DNA of 12,283 nt from an uncultured Anaerolineae bacterium (GTDB taxonomy: Bacteria; Chloroflexota; Anaerolineae; Anaerolineales; Villigracilaceae): positions 1 to 12,283 of the forward strand of contig CAINXK010000211.1 of assembly GCA_903854805.1 (NCBI GenBank), read 5' to 3'. A program made the translations under genes and the position numbers. Positions 1-6,984 of this stretch are shown one piece after another. Below the pieces are notes generated by a model. It was not told the DNA's origin. It did not search any database and was given only the letters and a program-made list of their open reading frames with translations. The number at the start of each line of letters is the position of its first letter. The stretch's first letter is position 1.

Positions 1-1
1 C

Positions 2-352
2 CGCTTTCTCTTGATGGAACTTCAAATTTTAGGAGAACTTTCCAATGAAAACCCCCGAATGGCACTGAGCATGACCGCCAGCGGACTGCTAAATTCCGGT
101 GATGCAGCCAATAAGTTCACCTACATTACGTCAACCACTGGGCAGGTCGTTGTGCCAATTCTTAGTAAAGCCCAGGTTTTTTATGTAAGCATCAGCTCCC
201 AGACGAACGAAACGATCATTACAACATGGACTATGCCGACGACCTGTAAAAACTGCAGCCTGGTAACCAAAACAGCCACGGTTCCGGCCGGACACCCATC
301 AACAAAAAAGCTGTCAGGAAATACAAACCTTTTCTGCCAGCCACTCCATTAA
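2..352 (+). CDS. Partial or frameshifted gene of unknown function (C-terminal part)
   Basis: An open frame enters from the left edge and ends at a TAA, giving about 116 visible residues. I do not recognise the family. The readable part, from about position 59, is rich in Ser, Thr and Val, looks like an extracellular or beta-rich domain, and carries a CxxC pair (CKNC) near the C-terminus. No signal peptide or membrane segment is visible. A good Shine-Dalgarno (AGGAGA, 31-36) stands before an ATG at 45-47, but that ATG is in another frame and stops after seven codons. One extra C in the C5 run at 52-56 would join it to the long frame. The gene may therefore start at 45 and be frameshifted, or it may be the tail of a gene starting outside the window. 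It ends 52 bases before the peroxidase gene on the same strand. Confidence 0.4.
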   Translation, partial: RFLLMELQILGELSNENPRMALSMTASGLLNSGDAANKFTYITSTTGQVVVPILSKAQVFYVSISSQTNETIITTWTMPTTCKNCSLVTKTATVPAGHPSTKKLSGNTNLFCQPLH

Positions 353-404
353 TAGTATTCATTCCAAGCACTACTCACCTAGCGCCTTTCAGAGGACCTT
401 TATT

Positions 405-3215
405 ATGAAACTAATTTCTCCTATCAAAGTTTATTCATACAGGTGGAAAATTCTTGTAAGTACCGGGCTGACCATACTGGTCCTGATAGTATTTTTGAGC
501 AGCAAAGTTTTAGCCCTGGCAACCGGTCCGCTGGCAGCGACCGGAATGACCACTCCAATCAGCGCCATCTGGCTGCCTGGAGCACAAAGCGGGCATCTGT
601 GGGTATCTGATTCCAGCCTGGGATTTTGCCGTTTGGACCCATTCCCGAACTCGACGACCTCGCAGCTAGCCCCCTCGACCTGCGTGCGTGTCGGCGGCGG
701 GACGGCCGGCCAGGCAGCCTTTGATCCACAATCGAATTCAATCTACGTGGCCGATGCATCCCCAGGCAGCAAAGGCGCATATCGTCTAAATTATGACCCC
801 ATCACCGAAACCGTCAACAGCCCGCTGCTGCTGGCAGCCGGCCTGATTCAAGATAACGGCGGACCGCGAGCCGCAGAGCTCGGCCCCGATGGCCGGTTAT
901 ATCTGGGTCTGAACAAAAACGGCCAGATTGTTCGGATCACCAATCCTGGCGGGCCCACACAGACTGTTGAACCGGTGGGTTTTACATCGAACGGCTTGCC
1001 AGCCGTTGCCTTTAGCTTTGTCGGCAACGATCTCTACATTGCCGAAGTCATCCACGTCACGATGATATCGAACGCAGCCAGCTGTTTCCCTGGGTCATGT
1101 AACCCAACCACGCAAACTGGGATTAACGTATTGGCCCCAACAGCCCTGATTTACGATGGCACGACCGACCTCTTCGTGGCAGATTTCAACACAGTCAGCA
1201 ACTACAACCCGCTCACCGGCGTCCAGGGGCTTTATGCCAGCGCCGGTGATTTCGGAGGCACCAATGCACCCTTCAGTGCCATCAGCGGACTGGGATTGGA
1301 TCTACAGGGCAACCTGCTGGTTGGGGAAAACCCAAGCCAGACTAAATTAGGCGCTCACATCTGGACCCTGGTCCCGGGTGCCACCATACCAAATTTTCCT
1401 CCAGTCGATATTCCACGCCCACTCGCATCCCTAAAGACTGTGCCGGTTCCGGAACCTGGCAACCTGATGGATTTTGTGGCCGACAAACAGGCTGCCATCC
1501 AATTGGGCAAAGCTCTCTTCTGGGATGCACAGGTGGGCAGTGATGGCAAAACAGCCTGCGCCACCTGCCATTTTCAAGCCGGCGCCGATATCCGCTCCAA
1601 AAATCAACTCGATCCTGGCTTGCGAGGCGGCGATTCATCCTTCCAACTTGCTGGTCCCAACTACACGCTTCAACCCCGTGATTTCCCGTTCACCAAACAT
1701 CTCAACCCTGCCATCGCCAATTCGCCGATCGTCAGTGATACAAATGATATCGCCTCGTCCCAGGGCGTACTCCTGCACAATTTCACCAGCATCGCATCTG
1801 GAAACCCGGTTGAAAATTGCGCATATTTGGCAGACACTGTCTTTAATGTCGGCGGCGTAAATGTCCGCAGGGTGGAGCCACGCAATGCACCCACCGTGGT
1901 TAACGCAGTTTTCAATTTTCGCAATTTTTGGGATGGAAGAGCCAGTAACATTTTTAATGGAGTCAATCCCTTCGGACAGCGTGATACCGGTGCGGCTATC
2001 TGGATATACAATGGCACGAATGCAGTCTTGACTAATGTAGCCATCGATAATGCCAGCCTGGCATCCCAGGCAGTCGGTCCTCCCGGCAGTTTCTTCGAAA
2101 TGTCCTGCGATGGTCGTACTTTAACAAATATCGGGCGCAAGCTGATCAACAGCAATCTGAAGCCCCTTGCTCTCCAGCTTGTTGATCCCAATGACAGTGT
2201 GCTCGGCCTCATCGCCGGCAGCCGCACCAAAAACCGGTCTAATGGCCTGACAGTTACTTACCGCGACCTGGTACAGAAGGCTTTCCGCAAGGAATTCTGG
2301 GTGATGGACAAGGTTGGCAGTCAGAAATATTCCCAGATTGAAAGCAACTTTTCGCTCTTTTTTGGATTGTCGGTACAACTCTACGAAGCCAGCCTGGTAT
2401 CCAATAACACTCCTTTCGATCAGTTCATGGAAGGAAATAACAAAGCTTTGACCTCCAGCCAGCAGCTCGGACTTTCATTATTTGCTGGTCAGGCCGGCTG
2501 CATCGCCTGCCATTCCGGGCCCGAATTGACCAAAGCTTCGGTAGCCAGTGTCTCACAGGAACGCATTGAACGGATGCTGATGGGCGATGGCGGTTGTGCC
2601 GTCTATGATAACGGCTTTTACAACATTGGCGTCAGGCCATCAACAGAAGATGTAGGACTCGGCGGTACCGACCCCTTCGGCAATCCGCTCTCTGATGCCG
2701 GCATGGCCCAATTAGGAAAGTTTACAGACCCTAATCTGCTCTCACCTTTTGGCTCAATTCCTGGATGCGATAATCGAACCAATGTAACCGGCACATTCAA
2801 AGTGCCATCGCTGCGCAACATCGAATTAAGCGGACCTTATTTCCACAATGGTGGCCAGGCGACCCTCTGGCATGTAATCGACTTTTATAATCGTGGCGGC
2901 GACTTTGCCCAACAAAATATTAATAATCTCGACCCGATGATAAAGAACCTGGCATTGAGCGATGGCCAAAAAACTGACCTGGTGAATTTTCTGCTAAGCC
3001 TGACCGACGAACGCGTCCGTTTGGAAAAAGCACCCTTCGACCACCCCGCGCTGTGCCTGCCGAATGGGCAGAGTGGAACCACGAGCAAGGTCACCGAAAC
3101 AAAGAAAGGCAGCCATGAAGCTCTCGATGTCATGCTGTGTTTGCCGGCAACTGGCACAGGCGGCGCAACTACACCGTTAATACCATTCCTCGGGATGGAC
3201 CCGATGAGCCGCTAG
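405..3215 (+). CDS. Exported di-haem cytochrome c peroxidase/MauG-family protein with N-terminal beta-propeller
   Basis: The product has 936 residues. A hydrophobic N-terminal segment (about 15-38, ending LALA) is a signal peptide or anchor. Residues about 45-340 carry repeated propeller-like strands of the type GRLYLGLN, NDLYIAEV, TDLFVADF and GNLLVGEN, as in NHL/SMP-30 propellers. The C-terminal half is a bacterial di-haem peroxidase domain: CATCH at 385-389 and CIACH at 699-703 bind the two haems, with FWDGR at 508-512 and YFHNGG around His814. These are hallmarks of the CCP/MauG superfamily. Such enzymes reduce hydrogen peroxide with electrons from small cytochromes, or oxidise protein or small-molecule substrates, outside the cytoplasmic membrane. 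The haem motifs are 314 residues apart, against roughly 150 in classical CcpA, so a large insertion sits mainly between haem 1 and FWDGR. The ATG at 405 follows AGAGGA at 391-396. Peroxidase versus MauG-like chemistry cannot be decided here. Confidence 0.9.
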   Translation: MKLISPIKVYSYRWKILVSTGLTILVLIVFLSSKVLALATGPLAATGMTTPISAIWLPGAQSGHLWVSDSSLGFCRLDPFPNSTTSQLAPSTCVRVGGGTAGQAAFDPQSNSIYVADASPGSKGAYRLNYDPITETVNSPLLLAAGLIQDNGGPRAAELGPDGRLYLGLNKNGQIVRITNPGGPTQTVEPVGFTSNGLPAVAFSFVGNDLYIAEVIHVTMISNAASCFPGSCNPTTQTGINVLAPTALIYDGTTDLFVADFNTVSNYNPLTGVQGLYASAGDFGGTNAPFSAISGLGLDLQGNLLVGENPSQTKLGAHIWTLVPGATIPNFPPVDIPRPLASLKTVPVPEPGNLMDFVADKQAAIQLGKALFWDAQVGSDGKTACATCHFQAGADIRSKNQLDPGLRGGDSSFQLAGPNYTLQPRDFPFTKHLNPAIANSPIVSDTNDIASSQGVLLHNFTSIASGNPVENCAYLADTVFNVGGVNVRRVEPRNAPTVVNAVFNFRNFWDGRASNIFNGVNPFGQRDTGAAIWIYNGTNAVLTNVAIDNASLASQAVGPPGSFFEMSCDGRTLTNIGRKLINSNLKPLALQLVDPNDSVLGLIAGSRTKNRSNGLTVTYRDLVQKAFRKEFWVMDKVGSQKYSQIESNFSLFFGLSVQLYEASLVSNNTPFDQFMEGNNKALTSSQQLGLSLFAGQAGCIACHSGPELTKASVASVSQERIERMLMGDGGCAVYDNGFYNIGVRPSTEDVGLGGTDPFGNPLSDAGMAQLGKFTDPNLLSPFGSIPGCDNRTNVTGTFKVPSLRNIELSGPYFHNGGQATLWHVIDFYNRGGDFAQQNINNLDPMIKNLALSDGQKTDLVNFLLSLTDERVRLEKAPFDHPALCLPNGQSGTTSKVTETKKGSHEALDVMLCLPATGTGGATTPLIPFLGMDPMSR

Positions 3216-3274
3216 TTTTGATGAAATCGCACACAAGCAGTTAGTAAAAAAATCAAGCACCGATTTTCCACATA

Positions 3275-3309
3275 TAGGGTTTTGGCAGATGGAACCTGCC
3301 AAAACCCTA
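3275..3309 (+). terminator. Perfect hairpin downstream of the peroxidase gene, possible terminator
   Basis: A 14-bp perfect stem (3275-3288 with 3296-3309) encloses a 7-base loop and starts 59 bases after the peroxidase stop codon. There is no T-run on either side, so it is not a textbook intrinsic terminator. It may instead protect the mRNA 3' end. Confidence 0.45.
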
Positions 3310-3892
3310 CAAAACTAATATATTCGGCTCATCAGATTAGTGAGAGACATTAGTTCACCGCTGTTCTGGTGCATCGACTCTATACCTACCTGTTGTTACA
3401 CGCCAGTATTGGGCAGCGTTTTTTACAATATTTTCCAAAGAAACTGCGTGTCATTCGTTCATTCGGCACTTATTCGTGATAAAAACACCCGCAATAGCCC
3501 CTGCAAGTACCTGCGCTTGTTACGCATAAGCCACAGAGGGTCTAGATTAAATATTTATTCCCCCAGATTGATGGGGGATTGTTCTTACAACCAATCAATC
3601 TAATAACGAAAACCAGGTTACGCGCTTAACCATCACAGCCATTCCGAGCATAAGAATAAATATCAATGGCCTTCCCTTCAGATGGTTATTTTGCAGAAAG
3701 TTTTCCGCAAAATAACCCCAAAAAATAGTTCTCACCTATCTATAAGTGTTCTACCCATCAGCCAGCACCCCCAGTAAGTAAATACATTAAGTTTTATCCA
3801 TCCACGGCCCGGGTAACTGGCTGGAAAAGAAGTAGATTTTTTTGTGACCATTTTGATACTACACAGACGTCACCTTCAAATACGGACTCAAC
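3310..3892. other. Intergenic stretch without a convincing gene
   Basis: Short open frames occur here (for example 3340-3603 plus) but lack a ribosome binding site, a recognisable protein pattern or sensible composition. The stretch holds a short C5/G5 hairpin (3559-3578, 6-bp stem) and a longer AT-rich hairpin at 3684-3717, listed separately. I see no tRNA, insertion-sequence ends or repeats shared with other parts of the window. It may contain the peroxidase 3' UTR, an unrecognised small RNA or decayed sequence. Confidence 0.5.
3684..3717. repeat. AT-rich inverted repeat (hairpin)
   Basis: GGTTATTTTGC at 3684-3694 is the exact reverse complement of 3707-3717, giving an 11-bp stem with a 12-base loop. 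It lies in a gene-free region, and no T-run follows on either strand in the usual terminator position. It could be part of a small RNA, an operator or a DNA-level palindrome; the sequence alone does not say. Confidence 0.5.
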
Positions 3893-3944
3893 AAAAAAAG
3901 GTTCGCCCGGCACTTTTTAGAATGCCGGGCGAACCTTTTTGTTT
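3893..3944 (-). terminator. Strong bidirectional intrinsic terminator after the sigma/DUF5667 unit
   Basis: A GC-rich perfect 13-bp stem (3900-3912 with 3923-3935, core GTTCGCCCGGCA) has a 10-base loop. It is flanked by A7 on the left and T5-G-T3 on the right, so A-T pairing extends the stem to 18 bp and either transcript ends in a U-tract. It lies 39 bases beyond the stop codon of the DUF5667 gene. Confidence 0.9.
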
Positions 3945-3979
3945 GCTCAAAACTGACCTTACTACCAATTTCAGAAAGC

Positions 3980-5230
3980 TTACGGCTTGCTGCCGCCATT
4001 ATCATTTCCGCCGCCACCGCCGCTGTCATTTCCGCCGCCGCCACTGCCACCGCCACTGCCACTGCCACCACCACCGCCACCGCCACCGCCACTGCCACTG
4101 CCGCTGCCACCGTTTGTGTTGGTATTCGTGTTGGTATTGGTATTGGTGTTCGTATTGGTGTTCGTGTTGGTATTGGTATTGGTGTTCGTATTGGTGTTGG
4201 TATTCGTGTTGGCATTGGTATTGATATTACTATTATCATTGCCATTGCCATTTAGATTGGCGTTGTCATCGTTGCCATTACCGTTCAGGTTACCGTTGCT
4301 GCTATCATCGTTGATATTCGCATTACTGTTATCATCGTTGCTGTTAGCATTAATATTGGCATTGCTATTATCGTCACTACCATTACCATTGCCATTGCCA
4401 TTCCCATTGCCGCTGTCATCATTTATATTGCTGGCATTGTCATTGGCATTGATGGCATTACTGTTGTCGTCACTACCGTTACCATTACTATTGTCATCCA
4501 TACCCGCAGCCAACTGAGATGCATTGAGTGCATTCTGGATCACTGGTTGAACATCCTGAGGAGCATCTGAAAGCATGTTATTCAAAGAATCACTGTAGCC
4601 TTTCATTATCTCAGATGCCTCAGCATTTAATTCTGCCGCCCGTACTGCATCTTTTTCAGATAATTTCTGGATGGCATCAAACGCCTTCTTGATATTCTTC
4701 TCGAACTGATCAGCCGCTTCATTTACATTGGATGTGCGTCCATCAGCAATCAGCGCCCGGACCTCGTCCAGCCGTCTTCCAGCAAAATCCAGGAATAAGC
4801 GTGCCTTGGCTTCCGAATCCCCAGAAAAGCCCAAGCGTGCATCTTCGATACCAGTCTTGACCGGATACAAAGCATCTCCCGGTAACGCTGCGCTCGCCGC
4901 ATACGCTGTGATACCGCCGCCTCCGAAAAGAAACACGGCCAGGACAGCAACAATGGTTACAAAGGTCATGGTGGAACGTTGTGCGAGTGACATAATTAAA
5001 TTCTCCTTTAGTTTTGCATATCCAGCAGCCAAAATCATAAAAACAGATTGGGGACTACTGGAAAACGAATTGGGGGCAGCCGCACCCAGGGTGATGTTAT
5101 CAAGTTCTGCCATGAACCTATCTCTGGTTCTTTTTGCAGATTCAGGCTTTCGTGATGGAGAGCCATCTCGATAAGCTTCCAGCATCTTTTTCAAATCCTG
5201 ATCAATTTCGTCATTCGAATGTAGATTCAT
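3980..5230 (-). CDS. Single-pass DUF5667 membrane protein with Asn/Gly/Ser repeat tail, probable sigma-factor partner
   Basis: The product has 416 residues. Residues 1-85 are a charged, probably cytoplasmic part. A single membrane segment lies at about 88-112. The segment that follows (ALPGDALYPVK at 115-125, then mostly helical to about 225) is the DUF5667 signature, a domain common in Actinobacteria and Chloroflexota and usually found on membrane proteins next to ECF sigma factors. From about 244 to the end the protein is low complexity: GSDDNSNA-type repeats (252-335), an Asn-Thr run (about 336-373) and a Gly/Ser tail (374-416). It is the second gene after the sigma factor, 29 bases away, with a purine-rich stretch before the ATG. 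I infer that it restrains the sigma factor and senses an envelope signal through its exported half. There is no His-x3-Cys-x2-Cys zinc anti-sigma motif, so the anti-sigma role rests on context. Confidence 0.85.
   Translation of the reverse strand: MNLHSNDEIDQDLKKMLEAYRDGSPSRKPESAKRTRDRFMAELDNITLGAAAPNSFSSSPQSVFMILAAGYAKLKENLIMSLAQRSTMTFVTIVAVLAVFLFGGGGITAYAASAALPGDALYPVKTGIEDARLGFSGDSEAKARLFLDFAGRRLDEVRALIADGRTSNVNEAADQFEKNIKKAFDAIQKLSEKDAVRAAELNAEASEIMKGYSDSLNNMLSDAPQDVQPVIQNALNASQLAAGMDDNSNGNGSDDNSNAINANDNASNINDDSGNGNGNGNGNGSDDNSNANINANSNDDNSNANINDDSSNGNLNGNGNDDNANLNGNGNDNSNINTNANTNTNTNTNTNTNTNTNTNTNTNTNTNTNTNTNGGSGSGSGGGGGGGGGSGSGGGSGGGGNDSGGGGGNDNGGSKP
4130..4201. repeat. Two copies of a 36-bp tandem repeat inside an Asn-Thr coding run
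   Basis: Copy 1 is 4130-4165 and copy 2 is 4166-4201. They differ at one base (CGT against GGT at the last codon). The repeat is built from six-base units alternating codons for Thr (ACC/ACG on the minus strand) and Asn (AAT/AAC), and similar hexamers extend on both sides (about 4112-4213). Exact duplication of a mixed codon pattern points to slippage or unequal crossover, not only to selection for the amino acids. Confidence 0.85.
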
Positions 5231-5259
5231 TTTTCTTTCTCTCTTGAATGGTTTTGGAA

Positions 5260-5793
5260 CTAATCTACCAATATCTGCCGTAAAGCGGCGACGGCACGAT
5301 ACTGAAGGGCTCTGGTAGCTTCGATAGTCTTCCCGATCGCCGCGGCGATTTCTTCGTGAGATAAATCTTGCATGAATCTCAGCACAATAACCTGTCTTTG
5401 CTCTGCTGGTAGATTCAAGATGGCGTTGCGAACTCGCTGCCGGTCCATTTCTCTTTGAACAGTAATCGCCGGGTTCCCATCCGCTCCATAAGACAACTCA
5501 TCATTCAACGCAAGCACAGAAAACGTCTGTTGGCGATAGTTATCGATGATCCAGTTGTGAGCCGCTCGATAAAGATACGCACGCACATTCTCCGGCCAGT
5601 TGCCGCCTCGGGTGAACTGCAGAAAGCGGCTGAATGTTTCCGATACGCACTCCTCGGCTGAATCTAAATCATCGAGCAACCGGCTTGCATATTGAAAAAT
5701 ATCCTGGCTGTAATGCTCATAAACCTCGAGCACTGTTTGCCTATCCAGGGTACTATTTCTTATCGTCAGGTATTCAATATGTGTATTATTCAT
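5260..5793 (-). CDS. ECF-type RNA polymerase sigma-70 factor
   Basis: The product has 177 residues, the usual ECF length. Region 2 lies at about 24-90 (VYEHYSQDIFQYASRLL, then DDLDSAEECVSETF, then YLYRAAHNWIIDNYR), which binds core polymerase and the -10 element. Region 4 lies at about 123-174 (LPAEQRQVIVLRF, then LSHEEIAAAIGKT and RALQYRAVAALR), a helix-turn-helix that binds the -35 element. The factor should redirect transcription to a small regulon, probably including its own operon. It is followed after 29 bases by the DUF5667 membrane gene, the usual sigma/regulator layout. The ATG at 5793 has only a weak ribosome site (GTGAGA), so a slightly later start is possible. I could not identify a confident ECF promoter upstream. 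Confidence 0.93.
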   Translation of the reverse strand: MNNTHIEYLTIRNSTLDRQTVLEVYEHYSQDIFQYASRLLDDLDSAEECVSETFSRFLQFTRGGNWPENVRAYLYRAAHNWIIDNYRQQTFSVLALNDELSYGADGNPAITVQREMDRQRVRNAILNLPAEQRQVIVLRFMQDLSHEEIAAAIGKTIEATRALQYRAVAALRQILVD

Positions 5794-6257
5794 CTCACAT
5801 ATTAAGACGCAACAACACCAAAAACATGACGCTATTCGTAAAATTTCCCCCGACCAAAATCAGCTCTCAGCAACCTACCGGGCAGCCATCCGAACCCAAA
5901 TAAACTATGCCGCTCTTGATAGCCTGTCTGGGTATTTTCAGCTCAAGAATTTTTGGATTTACTCATCGAGCAACCACCACAGGGTGGGAATATTGTCCAA
6001 TAACAGCTGATGAGTTTTAATTGTGGATTTGCGCACCAGGTGCTGGTGAACACGAAAGGAAATAGATGCTTTTTGTGGATGTTTGGAGCGGAAATACGCG
6101 CCAACCAATCTGCAGTATGCCATGTTGAAATACAGATGCAGCCTGACAAAAGATCAAATACAATTATTTAGATACTAATTATCCTAATTCCAATCCAAAA
6201 CTGATGCTTGTGGCGTATTAAGAAGTGCAGCACATTTACTGTTTTATTCACCCGGAC
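5794..6257. other. Divergent intergenic region between the sigma factor and a secreted-protein gene
   Basis: This stretch should hold the promoters of the sigma/DUF5667 unit (leftward) and of the secreted protein (rightward). No -35/-10 pair stands out clearly. Small open frames on either strand (for example 5943-6149 minus) lack ribosome sites and family resemblance. About 6050-6176 plus reads as protein-like for around 40 codons without a start and may be a gene remnant, but this is weak. Confidence 0.4.
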
Positions 6258-6265
6258 AAAAGGAG
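6258..6265 (+). promoter_or_regulatory. Ribosome binding site fixing the start of the secreted protein
   Basis: AAAAGGAG lies seven bases before the ATG at 6273. This favours 6273 over an in-frame ATG at 6225, which would also push the signal peptide inward by 16 residues. Confidence 0.8.
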
Positions 6266-6272
6266 ATTCAAA

Positions 6273-6797
6273 ATGAAAAAACTGTTCCCAATTGCACTGG
6301 TCGCGATCCTGGTTTTAAGCATACTGTTCTTTTCAGGACCGGCAACCCTGGTAACCGCCAGAGAAACCAACACCATCAATTTTAGCGGGATGGCCGGAGT
6401 GCCCAGACCATACACCGGCGCCACAAATGCCATTCGAGGTATTCCTGGTGGCGGTCTGCCCTGGGTCGTTGGTTCTGCTGAAGGCGAATTGAAAGCCAAT
6501 GGCCAACTCGAAATTAAAGTAATGGGTCTGGTATTGGACCCCAATGACCCGACCGTCATTGCGCGCAACCTGGGCGGTACAAACCCGAGTGCGAATTTCA
6601 AAGCCATCGTCAGCTGCCTTAGCAAAGATAGCACCGGCAGCCCAACAACAGTCAATGTCTCAACGGGCTTGTTCCCAGCAGATGCCAATGGAAATGCAGA
6701 AATTGAAGAAATGATCAGTCTGCCCATGCCCTGCATCGCACCGATCATCTTTGTAACCAATCCAACCGGCTCCTGGTTCGCCGCCACAGGGTTCTAG
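6273..6797 (+). CDS. Small secreted protein of unknown function
   Basis: From the ATG at 6273 the product has 174 residues. It begins with a classic signal peptide: MKK, a hydrophobic core at about 4-22, and a likely cut after LVTA at 26-29. The mature part is about 145 residues and mostly beta-rich in appearance, with GIPGGGLPWVVGSAEGEL (56-73), a VSC motif with Cys115, and a C-terminal MPCIAPIIFVT (152-162) containing Cys154, ending GSWFAATGF. The two cysteines could form one disulfide. The pattern recalls uncharacterised secreted proteins of other bacteria, but I cannot name a family or function. It stands alone between divergent and convergent neighbours, with its own ribosome site and a terminator 64 bases downstream. 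Confidence 0.85.
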   Translation: MKKLFPIALVAILVLSILFFSGPATLVTARETNTINFSGMAGVPRPYTGATNAIRGIPGGGLPWVVGSAEGELKANGQLEIKVMGLVLDPNDPTVIARNLGGTNPSANFKAIVSCLSKDSTGSPTTVNVSTGLFPADANGNAEIEEMISLPMPCIAPIIFVTNPTGSWFAATGF

Positions 6798-6860
6798 ACC
6801 AATCAGCCGCCCAACCGGCAATCCGGCCGGACAATTTCTACCCCGCTCCACAAAAACACC

Positions 6861-6895
6861 CAACCCCGTCCTTCATAATAGAAGTGACGGGGTTG
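6861..6895. terminator. Bidirectional terminator between convergent genes
   Basis: CAACCCCGTC (6861-6870) pairs perfectly with 6886-6895. The stem continues with CTTC/GAAG (6871-6874 with 6881-6884) after a single bulged T at 6885, leaving a 6-base loop. An A5 stretch just to the left gives a U5 tail for leftward transcripts; the rightward side is only modestly T-rich. It lies between the secreted-protein gene and the end of the molybdoenzyme operon and can serve both. Confidence 0.75.
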
Positions 6896-6984
6896 ATTTG
6901 TAAAAACGACCAGAATTATGGATAACGGAAACAAGTCAGCTAGTGTTTAGATGCTCTCGACAAGAATTCTAACTTCTCCCAATT

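Noticed and set aside
1670..2230. 186-codon open frame, minus strand
   Set aside because: It is antisense to the peroxidase domain, whose motifs and frame are unambiguous.
3340..3603. Open frame of 87 codons, plus strand
   Set aside because: No ribosome site, no protein-like pattern and unusual composition; it lies between two hairpins in a gene-free stretch.
4112..4213. CRISPR-like array (36-bp repeats)
   Set aside because: The repeats are directly adjacent with no spacers and encode Asn-Thr in a good gene.
3844..4517. Plus-strand open frames rich in Pro/Leu/Val or Cys/His/Trp/Tyr repeats
   Set aside because: They are antisense readings of the repeat tail of the DUF5667 gene; such repeats lack stops in several frames.
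5943..6149. Open frame of 68 codons, minus strand, and a protein-like stretch at about 6050-6176 plus
   Set aside because: No start with ribosome site and no family; at best a gene remnant.
6130..6190. Possible -35/-10 pair before the secreted-protein gene
   Set aside because: CTGACA has no good -10 at 16-18 bases; TAGATA is about 20 away, so the call would be a guess.
6225..6227. Upstream ATG for the secreted protein
   Set aside because: It has no ribosome site and would bury the signal peptide; ATG 6273 has AAAAGGAG seven bases before it.
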